From positions 124,001-188,000 of the forward strand of contig JAEPML010000006.1 of NCBI GenBank assembly GCA_017643925.1: a DNA stretch of 64,000 nt. Direction: 5' to 3'. Below the pieces are notes generated by a model that did not search any database, was not told the DNA's origin, and worked only from the letters and a program-made list of their open reading frames with translations. The DNA comes from Roseibium sp. Its GTDB lineage: Bacteria; Pseudomonadota; Alphaproteobacteria; Rhizobiales; Stappiaceae. The translations under genes were made by a program, and so were the position numbers. This document shows, one piece after another, positions 9,627 through 17,706 of the stretch. How positions within the stretch are numbered: the first letter of the stretch is position 1; each line of letters starts with the position of its first letter.

Positions 9627-9642
9627 TTAACCATCTGTAAAC
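9627..9642 (+). promoter_or_regulatory. CtrA-box-like site upstream of the chemosensory cluster
   Basis: TTAA-CCATCTG-TAAAC matches the CtrA consensus TTAA-N7-TTAAC with one mismatch. CtrA controls motility and chemotaxis genes in many Alphaproteobacteria. It lies about 100 bp before the first gene. Confidence 0.35.
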
Positions 9643-9739
9643 CATTATGGCTCGCTAATACATTAGGTTATCGTAGGGGAAATTTCGCCAATTATTGCGG
9701 ATTTTCGCCCTCGTCTGCAGCTGAATGGAGGGGGTCTAA

Positions 9740-10030
9740 TTGCCGAGCTTACTAGGACAGGTTGAGTTGGCGGAGGTGCTGGACCTAACCACCGTTCAGC
9801 AACTGCGGGAAGACCTCGCGGCTGCGATCGCGGAACACAACATAATTCACATCGATGCCAGCAAGGTCGAGCGAGCCGGAACGCCCGCCATTCAGGTTGT
9901 ATTGGCGGCGGGCAGGGACCTTTCGGCCGACAACCGGAAGGTGGTCATCACAAAAGCGTCTGACGTTTTCCGAGCGGCCTTCCGGGACCTGGGGTTGGAT
10001 CAGCAGTTTTCGGAATGGAGTGAAGAGTAA
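9740..10030 (+). CDS. STAS-domain protein (anti-sigma-factor-antagonist type), first gene of chemosensory cluster
   Basis: 96 residues from a TTG preceded by a strong GGAGGGGG site. A STAS fold is suggested by IIHIDASKVERAGTPAIQVV, where Thr occupies the usual phospho-Ser/Thr position (consensus DSSG/DTxG-like, here AGTP). STAS proteins of this type bind anti-sigma kinases and are controlled by phosphorylation. Similar STAS genes precede cheY in several alphaproteobacterial che operons. It abuts cheY (stop and ATG overlap at 10030). The likely kinase and phosphatase partners are encoded at the far end of the same cluster. Confidence 0.82.
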   Translation: MPSLLGQVELAEVLDLTTVQQLREDLAAAIAEHNIIHIDASKVERAGTPAIQVVLAAGRDLSADNRKVVITKASDVFRAAFRDLGLDQQFSEWSEE

Positions 10031-10395
10031 TGGCTAGAAAAGTCCTGACTGTGGATGATTCCAAGACGATGCGCGACATGGTGCGTTTCACACTGAGCGG
10101 GGCCGGTTTTGACGTCGTTGAGGCAGAGGACGGTGTGCAGGCACTTTCGGTCCTCGGATCTACAAAAGTCGACTTGATCATCACAGACATCAACATGCCG
10201 AACATGGACGGTGTGACCCTGGTCAAGGAAGTGCGTGGCGGTAGCAGCCACCGCGGTGTTCCGATCCTGGTCCTCACCACCGAAGGCGGCGATGCAAAGA
10301 AGGCTGACGGCAAGGCGGCCGGCGCCACAGGCTGGATCGTCAAACCTTTCACGCCGGACAAACTTGTCCAGGTCGTCAACAAAGTTTGCCCGTAG
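10030..10395 (+). CDS. cheY: CheY-type single-domain response regulator
   Basis: 121 residues, a stand-alone receiver. Acidic pair Asp9/Asp10 (TVDDSKTMR), phospho-acceptor Asp53 (IITDINMPNMDG), switch Thr in VLTTE and Lys105 in IVKPF are all present, so it should be phosphorylated by the CheA encoded next. The ATG overlaps the STAS stop codon. A small GC-rich hairpin (TGCCCG/CGGGCA, 10387-10403) straddles its stop codon just before the cheA ribosome site and could modulate cheA translation. Confidence 0.95.
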   Translation: MARKVLTVDDSKTMRDMVRFTLSGAGFDVVEAEDGVQALSVLGSTKVDLIITDINMPNMDGVTLVKEVRGGSSHRGVPILVLTTEGGDAKKADGKAAGATGWIVKPFTPDKLVQVVNKVCP

Positions 10396-10416
10396 TCCGG
10401 GCAGGAGAAAATTTCA

Positions 10417-12714
10417 ATGACCGGGTCCTCTTTCAACGCCGATGATTTGGCGCAATTCAAGCAGACGTTCTTTGATGAATGTGCGGAATTGCTTGCCGAC
10501 CTCGAAGAACGGCTTTCTTCCCTGCAGGAAGAAGCAGCGGATTCGGAGGCCCTCAACGCAATCTTTCGCGCTGTCCACTCGATAAAGGCAGGTGCTGGTG
10601 CGTTCGGCTTTTCGCAGCTTGTTCAGTTTGCACATCGTTATGAGGCACTGCTTGACCGAATGCGGGACGGGTTGGTGGAACAGAACGAGCGGGTTGCGGA
10701 TGTTCTTGTCCGGGCAGGTGACATTCTTGCCAGTTTTGTGGAAGCCGCCCAGTCCGAACAGGAACTAGGCGAGGACTTCGGCTCGGAAGTCGGCGACGAA
10801 ATTGATCTGCTTCTCGCAGAGATTGATGGGCTTGAGTCGGTTTTGACGTCGGAAGAAGAACAATCGGACGAGAATTCGGACTCTGAAGGGGTGCAAGAAG
10901 ACCAGAATAAATCCAGTTGCACTTATCTCATCGAATTTGTCCCGAAGGCTGAGCTCTTGCGTCATGCGAATGAGCCTCTGCTTTTGATCCGCGAGTTGCA
11001 AACTCTCGGGGATCTTCAAACCGAGTGTTCCCTTGAGCGGCTCCCAACCTTGGGAGCCATGGAGCCGGAAGATGCATATTTGAGCTGGATGCTGACGCTC
11101 AAGACAGACAAGTCGGAAGAGGATATCAGGGAAGTATTTGAGTTTGTCGAGGACGATTGCGAGCTGAAGGTTTCGGCTATTGCGGCAAAAGATTCAGGAG
11201 ACGGGTCTCTTTCTTTCCAGATCATTGAAGAGGTGACTGAAGAGAGTGAGGAAGACCAGGCGACAGGGACGCTAAAATCCGAAAAGCCCGGGGCACAATC
11301 GAAAGCGGCAGAAACAAGCGTACCAGAGACAAATCCGTCCGATGCCCCGAAAAAGGCGAACGTGGCCGCGCCGAAGGCCAAGACAGCATCCACGCCTGCG
11401 CAAAGCTCGGGCGTCAGTTCCATACGTGTTGATCTCGATCGCGTCGACAGGTTGGTCAATGTCGTTGGTGAGCTGGTGATCGCTCAATCAATGCAGGCAC
11501 AGGAAGCTGAAGACCGCCAGAACGGTCACGAGTTTCTCATGAACCAGGCGAATGAGGACATGTCCCGGATCGTCCGGGAGCTTCAGGAATGTGTGATGGC
11601 AATCCGCATGCAGCCGGTCAAATCGGTCTTTTCCCGCATGCCTCGGCTTGTCCGGGAAGTGTCTTCAAAGTTGAACAAGCAAGTTCGTCTTCTCACCGAG
11701 GGTGAGCAGACCGAAGTGGACAAGACGGTCATCGAGGAGCTTGCAGACCCGCTCACGCACATGATCCGCAACGCCATCGATCACGGCATCGAAAGCCCTG
11801 AAGAACGCGAAGCGGCAGGCAAGAAAGGCACCGGGGCGATCAAGCTACTGGCCCGTCATGCCGGCGGCAACATCATCATCCAGGTCATCGACAACGGTTC
11901 AGGCATCAACAAGGAAGCTCTGCTGAAGAAAGCCATCAGCAAGGGCATTGTCTCAGAAGACGCCAAGCTTACAGATGAAGAGATCGAAGAGCTGATCTTC
12001 GCACCTGGCTTTTCAACCGCGCAAGCGGTCACGGATGTTTCCGGCCGTGGTGTCGGAATGGATGTGGTTCGAAGGAACATCAACAAGCTTGGCGGCAGAA
12101 TTTCCGTTCAGTCGGTTGAAGGCAAGGGGACCTGCTTCACCTTGACTATCCCGCTGTCCCTTGCGGTCCTCGACGGCATGCTGGTCGCGATCGGAGCGGA
12201 AAAATACATTTTGCCCCTCGCCAGTATCGTTGAAAGCTTCAGGCCTCTTGAAGAGCAGCTTCGCGCGCTCGCCGGAGGCGGTGAGGTTGTCTCCATGCGC
12301 GGCGAATATATTCGCCTGATCCGCGCTCATCACCTTTTCAACGTGCCCGGTGCCGTAACCGACCCCTGTCAGGGGCTGGTCGTGGTCACAGAGACAGCCA
12401 ACGGCGGCAAGGTCGGGTTGCTGGTCGACGAGCTGATCGGTCAGCAACAGGTTGTCATCAAGAGCATCCAGGAGAATTTCGATCCGGTGCCTGGCGTCTC
12501 CGGGGCGACCATTCTGGGGAACGGTCGCGTGGCCCTGATCCTGGATATTGAACAGCTCAAGTCGATGCCTGTCAGTGCCGACAACTGGAAGTCTTCTTCT
12601 TCTGAACCTTTGGAACAACAGGAGGCATCGCCTGCAAACGGCGAAGAACAAAGAACAATTGCTCCGGAAGCAATGACGGATACGGAGGGCATGCAAGTGC
12701 CGGCAACCGTATGA
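10417..12714 (+). CDS. cheA: Chemotaxis histidine kinase CheA
   Basis: 765 residues. HPt domain (about 10-110) with phospho-His54 in AVHSIKAGAGAFG. A second globular segment (about 170-260, beginning YLIEFVPKAELL) replaces a classical P2 and is followed by an Ala/Pro/Lys-rich linker. The dimerisation domain starts near SIRVDLDRVDRLVNVVGELV. The kinase ATPase carries the N box (HMIRNAIDHG), G1 (IDNGSGIN) and G2 (DVSGRGVGMDVV). A CheW-like domain lies at the C-terminus, followed by an acidic/Gln-rich tail. All catalytic elements are intact. It should phosphorylate the adjacent CheY and CheB, and perhaps the receiver of the downstream PP2C protein. Confidence 0.96.
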   Translation: MTGSSFNADDLAQFKQTFFDECAELLADLEERLSSLQEEAADSEALNAIFRAVHSIKAGAGAFGFSQLVQFAHRYEALLDRMRDGLVEQNERVADVLVRAGDILASFVEAAQSEQELGEDFGSEVGDEIDLLLAEIDGLESVLTSEEEQSDENSDSEGVQEDQNKSSCTYLIEFVPKAELLRHANEPLLLIRELQTLGDLQTECSLERLPTLGAMEPEDAYLSWMLTLKTDKSEEDIREVFEFVEDDCELKVSAIAAKDSGDGSLSFQIIEEVTEESEEDQATGTLKSEKPGAQSKAAETSVPETNPSDAPKKANVAAPKAKTASTPAQSSGVSSIRVDLDRVDRLVNVVGELVIAQSMQAQEAEDRQNGHEFLMNQANEDMSRIVRELQECVMAIRMQPVKSVFSRMPRLVREVSSKLNKQVRLLTEGEQTEVDKTVIEELADPLTHMIRNAIDHGIESPEEREAAGKKGTGAIKLLARHAGGNIIIQVIDNGSGINKEALLKKAISKGIVSEDAKLTDEEIEELIFAPGFSTAQAVTDVSGRGVGMDVVRRNINKLGGRISVQSVEGKGTCFTLTIPLSLAVLDGMLVAIGAEKYILPLASIVESFRPLEEQLRALAGGGEVVSMRGEYIRLIRAHHLFNVPGAVTDPCQGLVVVTETANGGKVGLLVDELIGQQQVVIKSIQENFDPVPGVSGATILGNGRVALILDIEQLKSMPVSADNWKSSSSEPLEQQEASPANGEEQRTIAPEAMTDTEGMQVPATV

Positions 12715-12736
12715 CATCTCACCTTGGGGAAACACA

Positions 12737-13258
12737 ATGAACGATCATGTAGAAAGTCCCGAACAGGAAGAGATCTCGGGTGAACCGTCGTCTGTGCAAA
12801 ATGGCAACTTCCACCAATTCATCAGTTTCAAGGTGGGAAATGAGGAATTTGCGATAGACATCATGGCGGTTCGGGAGATCAAAGGCTGGACGGAAACGGC
12901 GCCTTTGCCAAATCAGCCTGATTACAATCTCGGTGTTCTCAACTTGCGCGGCACGATTGTGCCGACATTTGACCTTGGATGCCGGTTCGGCATGGGGAGC
13001 ACCAAGACAACGCCGTATCACGTTGTCATCATCGCAACTGTGCAGGAGCGGACGATCGGTCTGCTCGTCGATGCAGTCTCGGACATTCTCACCGTTAGTG
13101 ACGACCAGATCCGGCCAGTGCCGGACATGGAGCGGATGACGGCAGCGGAATTCCTGTCCGGCATCATTACGGTCGAGGAAAGCATGGTTGTCCTGCTGTC
13201 CCTCGAAAAACTTTTCAATCGTGGGGACGTAACGAGCGCCACTCAAATTGCCGCTTGA
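12737..13258 (+). CDS. cheW: Chemotaxis coupling protein CheW
   Basis: 173 residues. A CheW fold starts near residue 30 (FHQFISFKVGNEEFAIDIM), with the receptor/kinase-contact signatures VREIKGWTETAPLPNQPDY, GVLNLRGTIVPTFDL and GLLVDAVSDIL. It links CheA to chemoreceptors in the signalling array. An acidic N-terminal extension (EQEEISGEPSS) precedes the fold. It lies 22 bp after cheA and 46 bp before the receptor gene. Confidence 0.95.
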   Translation: MNDHVESPEQEEISGEPSSVQNGNFHQFISFKVGNEEFAIDIMAVREIKGWTETAPLPNQPDYNLGVLNLRGTIVPTFDLGCRFGMGSTKTTPYHVVIIATVQERTIGLLVDAVSDILTVSDDQIRPVPDMERMTAAEFLSGIITVEESMVVLLSLEKLFNRGDVTSATQIAA

Positions 13259-13304
13259 GGCGACCTGTCAGCGTGGGCTGGCGAACAGATTGGGGGATTG
13301 GACA

Positions 13305-16091
13305 ATGTCCATCAAACTTTCAAAACTGAACATTAACAAGCGACTTGCGTTAGGCTTTGGAGCTGTCGGGATGTTGCTGCCCGTCGCTGTCGTGTTTTCA
13401 ATCGTACAAAGCAAAAACATTGAGCATGATGTAGGCGATATCGCCGATGTCAGGGCGCCTGTAACTCTTTCAAGCGCGCAATTGTCCGAGGATGTCCACG
13501 GATCTGTTGCGGCACTTCGCGGATATATCCTGAACCCTGACGAAGAGCACAAGCATGAACACGAAGTTGCCCTGAAAAGCCTTGAGCATCATGTGGAAAA
13601 ATTTCACAAGATCGCGGGGTTGTTGTCAGCTGAAAACCAGAAGCAATGGGAAAAACTCGAAGTCACGTTTGAAGAGTTCGTGACCGCTCAAAATCATGTC
13701 ACTGAAGTGATTGGAACTCCAAGCGCCTATCCTGCGCTGAAGTTCCTGAATGAACACGCGACACCCCGTTCCGACGAGCTGGTATCGCAGATCACCGTGA
13801 TGATCGATGAGGAGCAAAAACTCGCCGCAACTCCGGAACGCAAAGCGCTGCTCAAGATCATGGCCGACGTGCGCGGCAACCTTGCCATGTCCGTTGCCAA
13901 TCTGCGGCTCTACCTGAATACGGCTGACGACACGGTCAAGGATGCCTTTGACAAGCATTGGACTATCCTGGCAGACCGCTTCGGGTCCTTGAAGATGCGT
14001 GCCGGATTGTTCAACGCAGCCCAGGCTGCAGCTTTCTCGAAGTTTGAGCAGGCATATGCCGATTTCAAGCCGATGCCAGCAGAACTCTTCGCGCTGCGTG
14101 AAGATCAGACCTGGAACCTTGCCGTGTATCGCGTGGACAGCGAAGTTGTTCCACTCCAAAACCAGCTACTTGACTTCATTGACGGCAAGGTTGGTGCAGA
14201 TGGTGAACGCACCGGCGGCTTCAAATACGTTCAGGCCGAAAAGCTGATTTATGAAGCGAACCATGCCTATTCCGCTCTGGAGACCATGATCTTTCTGATG
14301 ATCGGCATACTGATTGCGGGTTTGGCTATCGGCGCCGGTCTCTCTTTCCTGATTGCCCGCGGCATTTCCTCACCACTCATGCGTTTGAGCGATCAAATCA
14401 GCAAAATCGCGGATGGTTCTCTCGATGTGACGGTCACGGACACCGATAACGGTGGAGAAATCGGAGAAATGGCCAACAGCCTGGAAAGGCTCCGTAACGA
14501 GCTTGAGAAAGCAGACCAGAGCGCCCGGGAAAACAGGCGTATTCGTGTGGCACTCGACGGCTGTACGACAAACGTGATGGTCGCCGACAACGACTTCAAC
14601 ATTGTCTACATGAACGACAGTGTCATGGACATGCTGCAGGACGCGGAAGCCGATCTACGCAAGGAACTTTCGGCATTCGACACCAAGAAACTCATGGGTG
14701 AGAACATCGATGTGTTCCACAAGAACCCGGCTCATCAGCGAAGCATGCTTGAGCGACTGTCTTCAACCTACGAAACCAGCATCAAGATTGCCGGACGAAC
14801 TTTCGAGCTGATCGCAAACCCGGTGCTGGACGAAGAAGGCAACCGACTGGGTTCTGTCGTTGAATGGAATGACGCGACGCAGGAACGTGCTGTCGAGGAA
14901 GAAATCGACACCATGGTCAATGCGGCGGTTAACGGCAATTTTGCCGAGCGCATTTCCCTGGACGGCAAGGAAGGCTTCATGCGCAACCTGGCTGAGGCCA
15001 TGAACCGCCTGTGCGAAACAACAGGTAAGGCTCTCGACGATGTTGGTGACAATCTTGGTTCACTTGCGGATGGAGATCTGAACACGAGGATCACGAACTC
15101 CTATGCCGGCAGTTTTGATGATCTGAAAAACAAGCTCAATGACACCGCCGGGCGTCTTGGCGAAATTGTCACGGAAGTTGTTGTCAGTGCCAATGAGGTT
15201 CGCAGCGCTTCTGCAGAAATCACCACCGGTACGAACGACTTGTCGCAACGAACCGAACAGCAGGCGTCCAACCTCGAAGAAACGGCGGCCTCCATGGAAG
15301 AGATCGCTTCAACCATCAAGCAGAATGCGGACAATGCGCAACAGGCCAATCAGCTTGCTGTCAGTGCACGCACAGTTGCTTCTGATGGTGGAGAAGTCGT
15401 CGGCAAGGCGGTGACGGCAATGTCTGAAATCGAGGCATCGTCTCAAAAGATCTCGGACATTACCGGTGTGATCGACGAGATTGCATTCCAGACCAACCTG
15501 CTTGCCTTGAATGCGGCGGTGGAAGCAGCTCGCGCCGGTGATGCCGGCAAGGGGTTTGCGGTCGTCGCGTCCGAGGTTCGCTCTCTCGCCCAGCGGTCAT
15601 CGGAAGCTGCCAAGGACATCAAGTCGTTGATTGTCGAGAGTGGCGCCCAGGTGAAAGATGGTGTGGAGCTGGTCAACAATGCCGGCAAGTCGCTGACTGA
15701 AATCGTCGACTCGGTCAAACGTGTCACCGATATCGTGTCTGAAATCGCTGCCGCCAGTACCGAACAATCGACTGGAGTTGAGGAAATCAACAAGGCCATC
15801 AGTCAGATGGACGAAATGACCCAGCAGAATTCCGCACTGGTTCAGGAAAATGCAGCGGCTTGCCGGATGCTCCAGGATCAGGCCGGGAACATGCATGAGC
15901 GCATGGCCTACTTCAAGGTCGATGCGGCGTCGGTGTCGGCGACTGCAGCGGTTTCCAAACCAAGGCAGCGGTCTGTCAGCATGGCGCCCGCGCAGGAAAT
16001 GCGCAAGGTCGCAGGTGGTGCACCGGTGGCCAGCATGCAGGCTGAAATTCAGGATGCATTTGAGGGGGACGATGACTGGAAGGAATTCTGA
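13305..16091 (+). CDS. Methyl-accepting chemotaxis protein with helical ligand domain, PAS and CheR-docking tail
   Basis: 928 residues from the ATG at 13305, which has a GGGGG ribosome site; an in-frame TTG at 13248 would overlap cheW and add non-homologous residues. TM1 is at about 12-34, followed by a large all-helical periplasmic domain (about 35-325), TM2 at about 328-350, HAMP, a PAS-like domain (about 420-545, NRRIRVALDGCTTNVMVAD), a second HAMP-like segment, and a full signalling domain with an intact tip ([31 protein letters not shown]). A flexible tail ends in DWKEF, an xWxxF pentapeptide like the NWETF tail of Tar/Tsr that tethers CheR and CheB. The downstream neighbour is cheR, which supports this. 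Confidence 0.95.
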   Translation: MSIKLSKLNINKRLALGFGAVGMLLPVAVVFSIVQSKNIEHDVGDIADVRAPVTLSSAQLSEDVHGSVAALRGYILNPDEEHKHEHEVALKSLEHHVEKFHKIAGLLSAENQKQWEKLEVTFEEFVTAQNHVTEVIGTPSAYPALKFLNEHATPRSDELVSQITVMIDEEQKLAATPERKALLKIMADVRGNLAMSVANLRLYLNTADDTVKDAFDKHWTILADRFGSLKMRAGLFNAAQAAAFSKFEQAYADFKPMPAELFALREDQTWNLAVYRVDSEVVPLQNQLLDFIDGKVGADGERTGGFKYVQAEKLIYEANHAYSALETMIFLMIGILIAGLAIGAGLSFLIARGISSPLMRLSDQISKIADGSLDVTVTDTDNGGEIGEMANSLERLRNELEKADQSARENRRIRVALDGCTTNVMVADNDFNIVYMNDSVMDMLQDAEADLRKELSAFDTKKLMGENIDVFHKNPAHQRSMLERLSSTYETSIKIAGRTFELIANPVLDEEGNRLGSVVEWNDATQERAVEEEIDTMVNAAVNGNFAERISLDGKEGFMRNLAEAMNRLCETTGKALDDVGDNLGSLADGDLNTRITNSYAGSFDDLKNKLNDTAGRLGEIVTEVVVSANEVRSASAEITTGTNDLSQRTEQQASNLEETAASMEEIASTIKQNADNAQQANQLAVSARTVASDGGEVVGKAVTAMSEIEASSQKISDITGVIDEIAFQTNLLALNAAVEAARAGDAGKGFAVVASEVRSLAQRSSEAAKDIKSLIVESGAQVKDGVELVNNAGKSLTEIVDSVKRVTDIVSEIAAASTEQSTGVEEINKAISQMDEMTQQNSALVQENAAACRMLQDQAGNMHERMAYFKVDAASVSATAAVSKPRQRSVSMAPAQEMRKVAGGAPVASMQAEIQDAFEGDDDWKEF

Positions 16092-16122
16092 TCAACTGAT
16101 CAGTTTTCAAGGTTCATCCGGC

Positions 16123-16150
16123 GCCCGGCCATAAGCCGGGCGTTTCCCTC
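16123..16150 (+). terminator. Hairpin between receptor gene and cheR (terminator or attenuator)
   Basis: CGCCCGGC / GCCGGGCG forms a perfect 8-bp stem with a CATAA loop, followed by TTTCCCT. It lies inside the cluster, 32 bp after the receptor stop, so it may lower cheRDB expression or stabilise the upstream mRNA rather than end transcription. Confidence 0.55.
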
Positions 16151-16173
16151 CCTTTTAAGGAAACAATTCTCCC

Positions 16174-17037
16174 ATGCAGGCAATTGCGGCCCAACCGACA
16201 GACCAGAAAGAATTCCGCTTCACGATGAAGGAGTTCAGGTATCTGTCAGCCATCGTTTACGATCAGGCAGGCATTGTCCTGAAGGATCAGAAGAAAAACA
16301 TGGTGTACTCCAGGCTGGTCCGGCGGTTGCGCGAACTCGACCTAAAGTCTTTCCAGGAATATTGCCAGCTTCTTGAAAGTGACCGCGGGTATGAGGAAAC
16401 CGGGTTTCTGATCAACGCGATCACCACAAACCTGACCAAGTTTTTTCGTGAAAATCACCATTTCGAACATCTTGCGCAGGTCGCCCTCAAGGATGTCGTC
16501 GGTCAATCGGCAAAGACGGGTCGCAATCGGCTGAGGATTTGGTCGGCAGGGTGTTCCTCAGGCGAAGAACCCTATTCCATAGCCATGACACTTTCGGCCA
16601 ATTTCACAAGGCTGTCGGCGTGGGATGCAAAGATCCTGGCGACCGATCTGGATACGTCCATGGTCGCGCGAGGAAAAGAGGGTCGCTACAGACCGGAGGA
16701 TCTGGAAAATGTTCCGGCATCCTACCGGAAAAGGTACTTTTCTCCCTCGCCGTGCGGGCAGGAGATGATCGCAAGCGACAGCCTGCAAAAGCTCATTACC
16801 TTCAAGCAGTTGAACCTTCTGAAATACTGGCCGTTGAAGGGGCCGTTTGACGTCATTTTTTGCCGGAACGTGATGATCTACTTCGACGAACAAACCAAGT
16901 CGAAGCTGATTCACCGCTTTGCTCAAATGTTGAAGCCGGGCGGTTGGCTCTACATCGGGCATTCAGAAAGCATTCTCGATGCCGACGCCCAGTTCAAGCT
17001 GATCGGTCGCACCACCTATTGCAGGAGGGGGACATGA
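16174..17037 (+). CDS. cheR: Chemoreceptor methyltransferase CheR
   Basis: 287 residues. N-terminal helical CheR_N (about 15-80) is followed by the SAM-dependent methyltransferase domain with WSAGCSSGEEPYS, ILATDLDTSMVARG, DVIFCRNVMIYF and GGWLYIGHSES. It transfers methyl groups from S-adenosylmethionine to receptor glutamates. The xWxxF tail of the receptor encoded upstream is a plausible docking site. The stop codon overlaps the cheD start (ATGA). Confidence 0.96.
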   Translation: MQAIAAQPTDQKEFRFTMKEFRYLSAIVYDQAGIVLKDQKKNMVYSRLVRRLRELDLKSFQEYCQLLESDRGYEETGFLINAITTNLTKFFRENHHFEHLAQVALKDVVGQSAKTGRNRLRIWSAGCSSGEEPYSIAMTLSANFTRLSAWDAKILATDLDTSMVARGKEGRYRPEDLENVPASYRKRYFSPSPCGQEMIASDSLQKLITFKQLNLLKYWPLKGPFDVIFCRNVMIYFDEQTKSKLIHRFAQMLKPGGWLYIGHSESILDADAQFKLIGRTTYCRRGT

Positions 17038-17696
17038 TGGCGGCCCGGGCAGTATTCGATCGTTCCGAAGTCCCTACCGTCCTCTCGGGGCAGGAAACCG
17101 TGAACAATGGCCGGCAGGTCGTCCGGACCTACAATCGCAAACGACGTGATTATCAGGTTCGCCTGCTTCCTGGTGGATCATATGTCACGGCGGCGCGGGA
17201 CGAAGTTATTGTGACAGTGCTCGGCTCATGTGTTGCCGCCTGTGTCCGCGATCCGAGGTCCGGGTTTGGCGGCATGAATCATTTCATGTTGCCGGAAAAC
17301 GAGACCGGTGACTGGAACGGGATCAGCGCTTCACTCCGCTACGGAAATCACGCCATGGAATCCTTGATCAACAGCGTGTTGAAGTCTGGTTGTGCGCGGG
17401 AAGATCTGGAAATCAAGCTGTTTGGCGGTGCCAACCTCTATCAGGGCGTAACGCTTGTTGGAGAGAAAAACGCGGAATTCACGCGAAACTACCTGAAAAA
17501 GGAAATGCTGGTTGTCGAAGCCGAAGATCTTGGCGGGCCCTGGGGGCGCCGAATTCACTATGAGCCGGCTACCGGACGTGTCCAGCGTCTCCTTCTGAAA
17601 CACAAGCTTGATGCGACGGTCGTCAGGGCGGAGCGCAAGTACGAAACGGATCTGCACCGGGCAAACATCGATGGTGGCATTGAGTTGTTCGACTAG
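17034..17696 (+). CDS. cheD: Chemoreceptor glutamine deamidase CheD
   Basis: 220 residues from the ATG at 17034, with a strong AGGAGGGGG site inside the cheR 3' end. The CheD fold has the catalytic Cys in TVLGSCVAACVRDP and His in GGMNHFMLP, plus the conserved KLFGGANLY block. CheD deamidates receptor glutamines and can interact with CheC-type phosphatases, none of which is visible here. The N-terminal 40 residues are an extension before YQVRLLPGGSYVT. It overlaps cheR by 4 bp, and cheB begins 10 bp downstream. Confidence 0.95.
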   Translation: MMAARAVFDRSEVPTVLSGQETVNNGRQVVRTYNRKRRDYQVRLLPGGSYVTAARDEVIVTVLGSCVAACVRDPRSGFGGMNHFMLPENETGDWNGISASLRYGNHAMESLINSVLKSGCAREDLEIKLFGGANLYQGVTLVGEKNAEFTRNYLKKEMLVVEAEDLGGPWGRRIHYEPATGRVQRLLLKHKLDATVVRAERKYETDLHRANIDGGIELFD

Positions 17697-17706
17697 GAGA
17701 AGACCC

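Larger units (their letters stand above)
8545..9739. other. 1.2 kb region without a recognisable gene
   Basis: Short open frames occur on both strands (for example 8794-9012 plus and 8908-9150 minus), but none has a good ribosome site, domain or codon pattern like the neighbours, and all are interrupted. No terminal inverted repeats or intact transposase were seen. The left two-thirds has ordinary base composition and could be a decayed gene; from about 9420 it becomes AT-rich and contains the promoter region for the chemosensory cluster. Confidence 0.5.
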
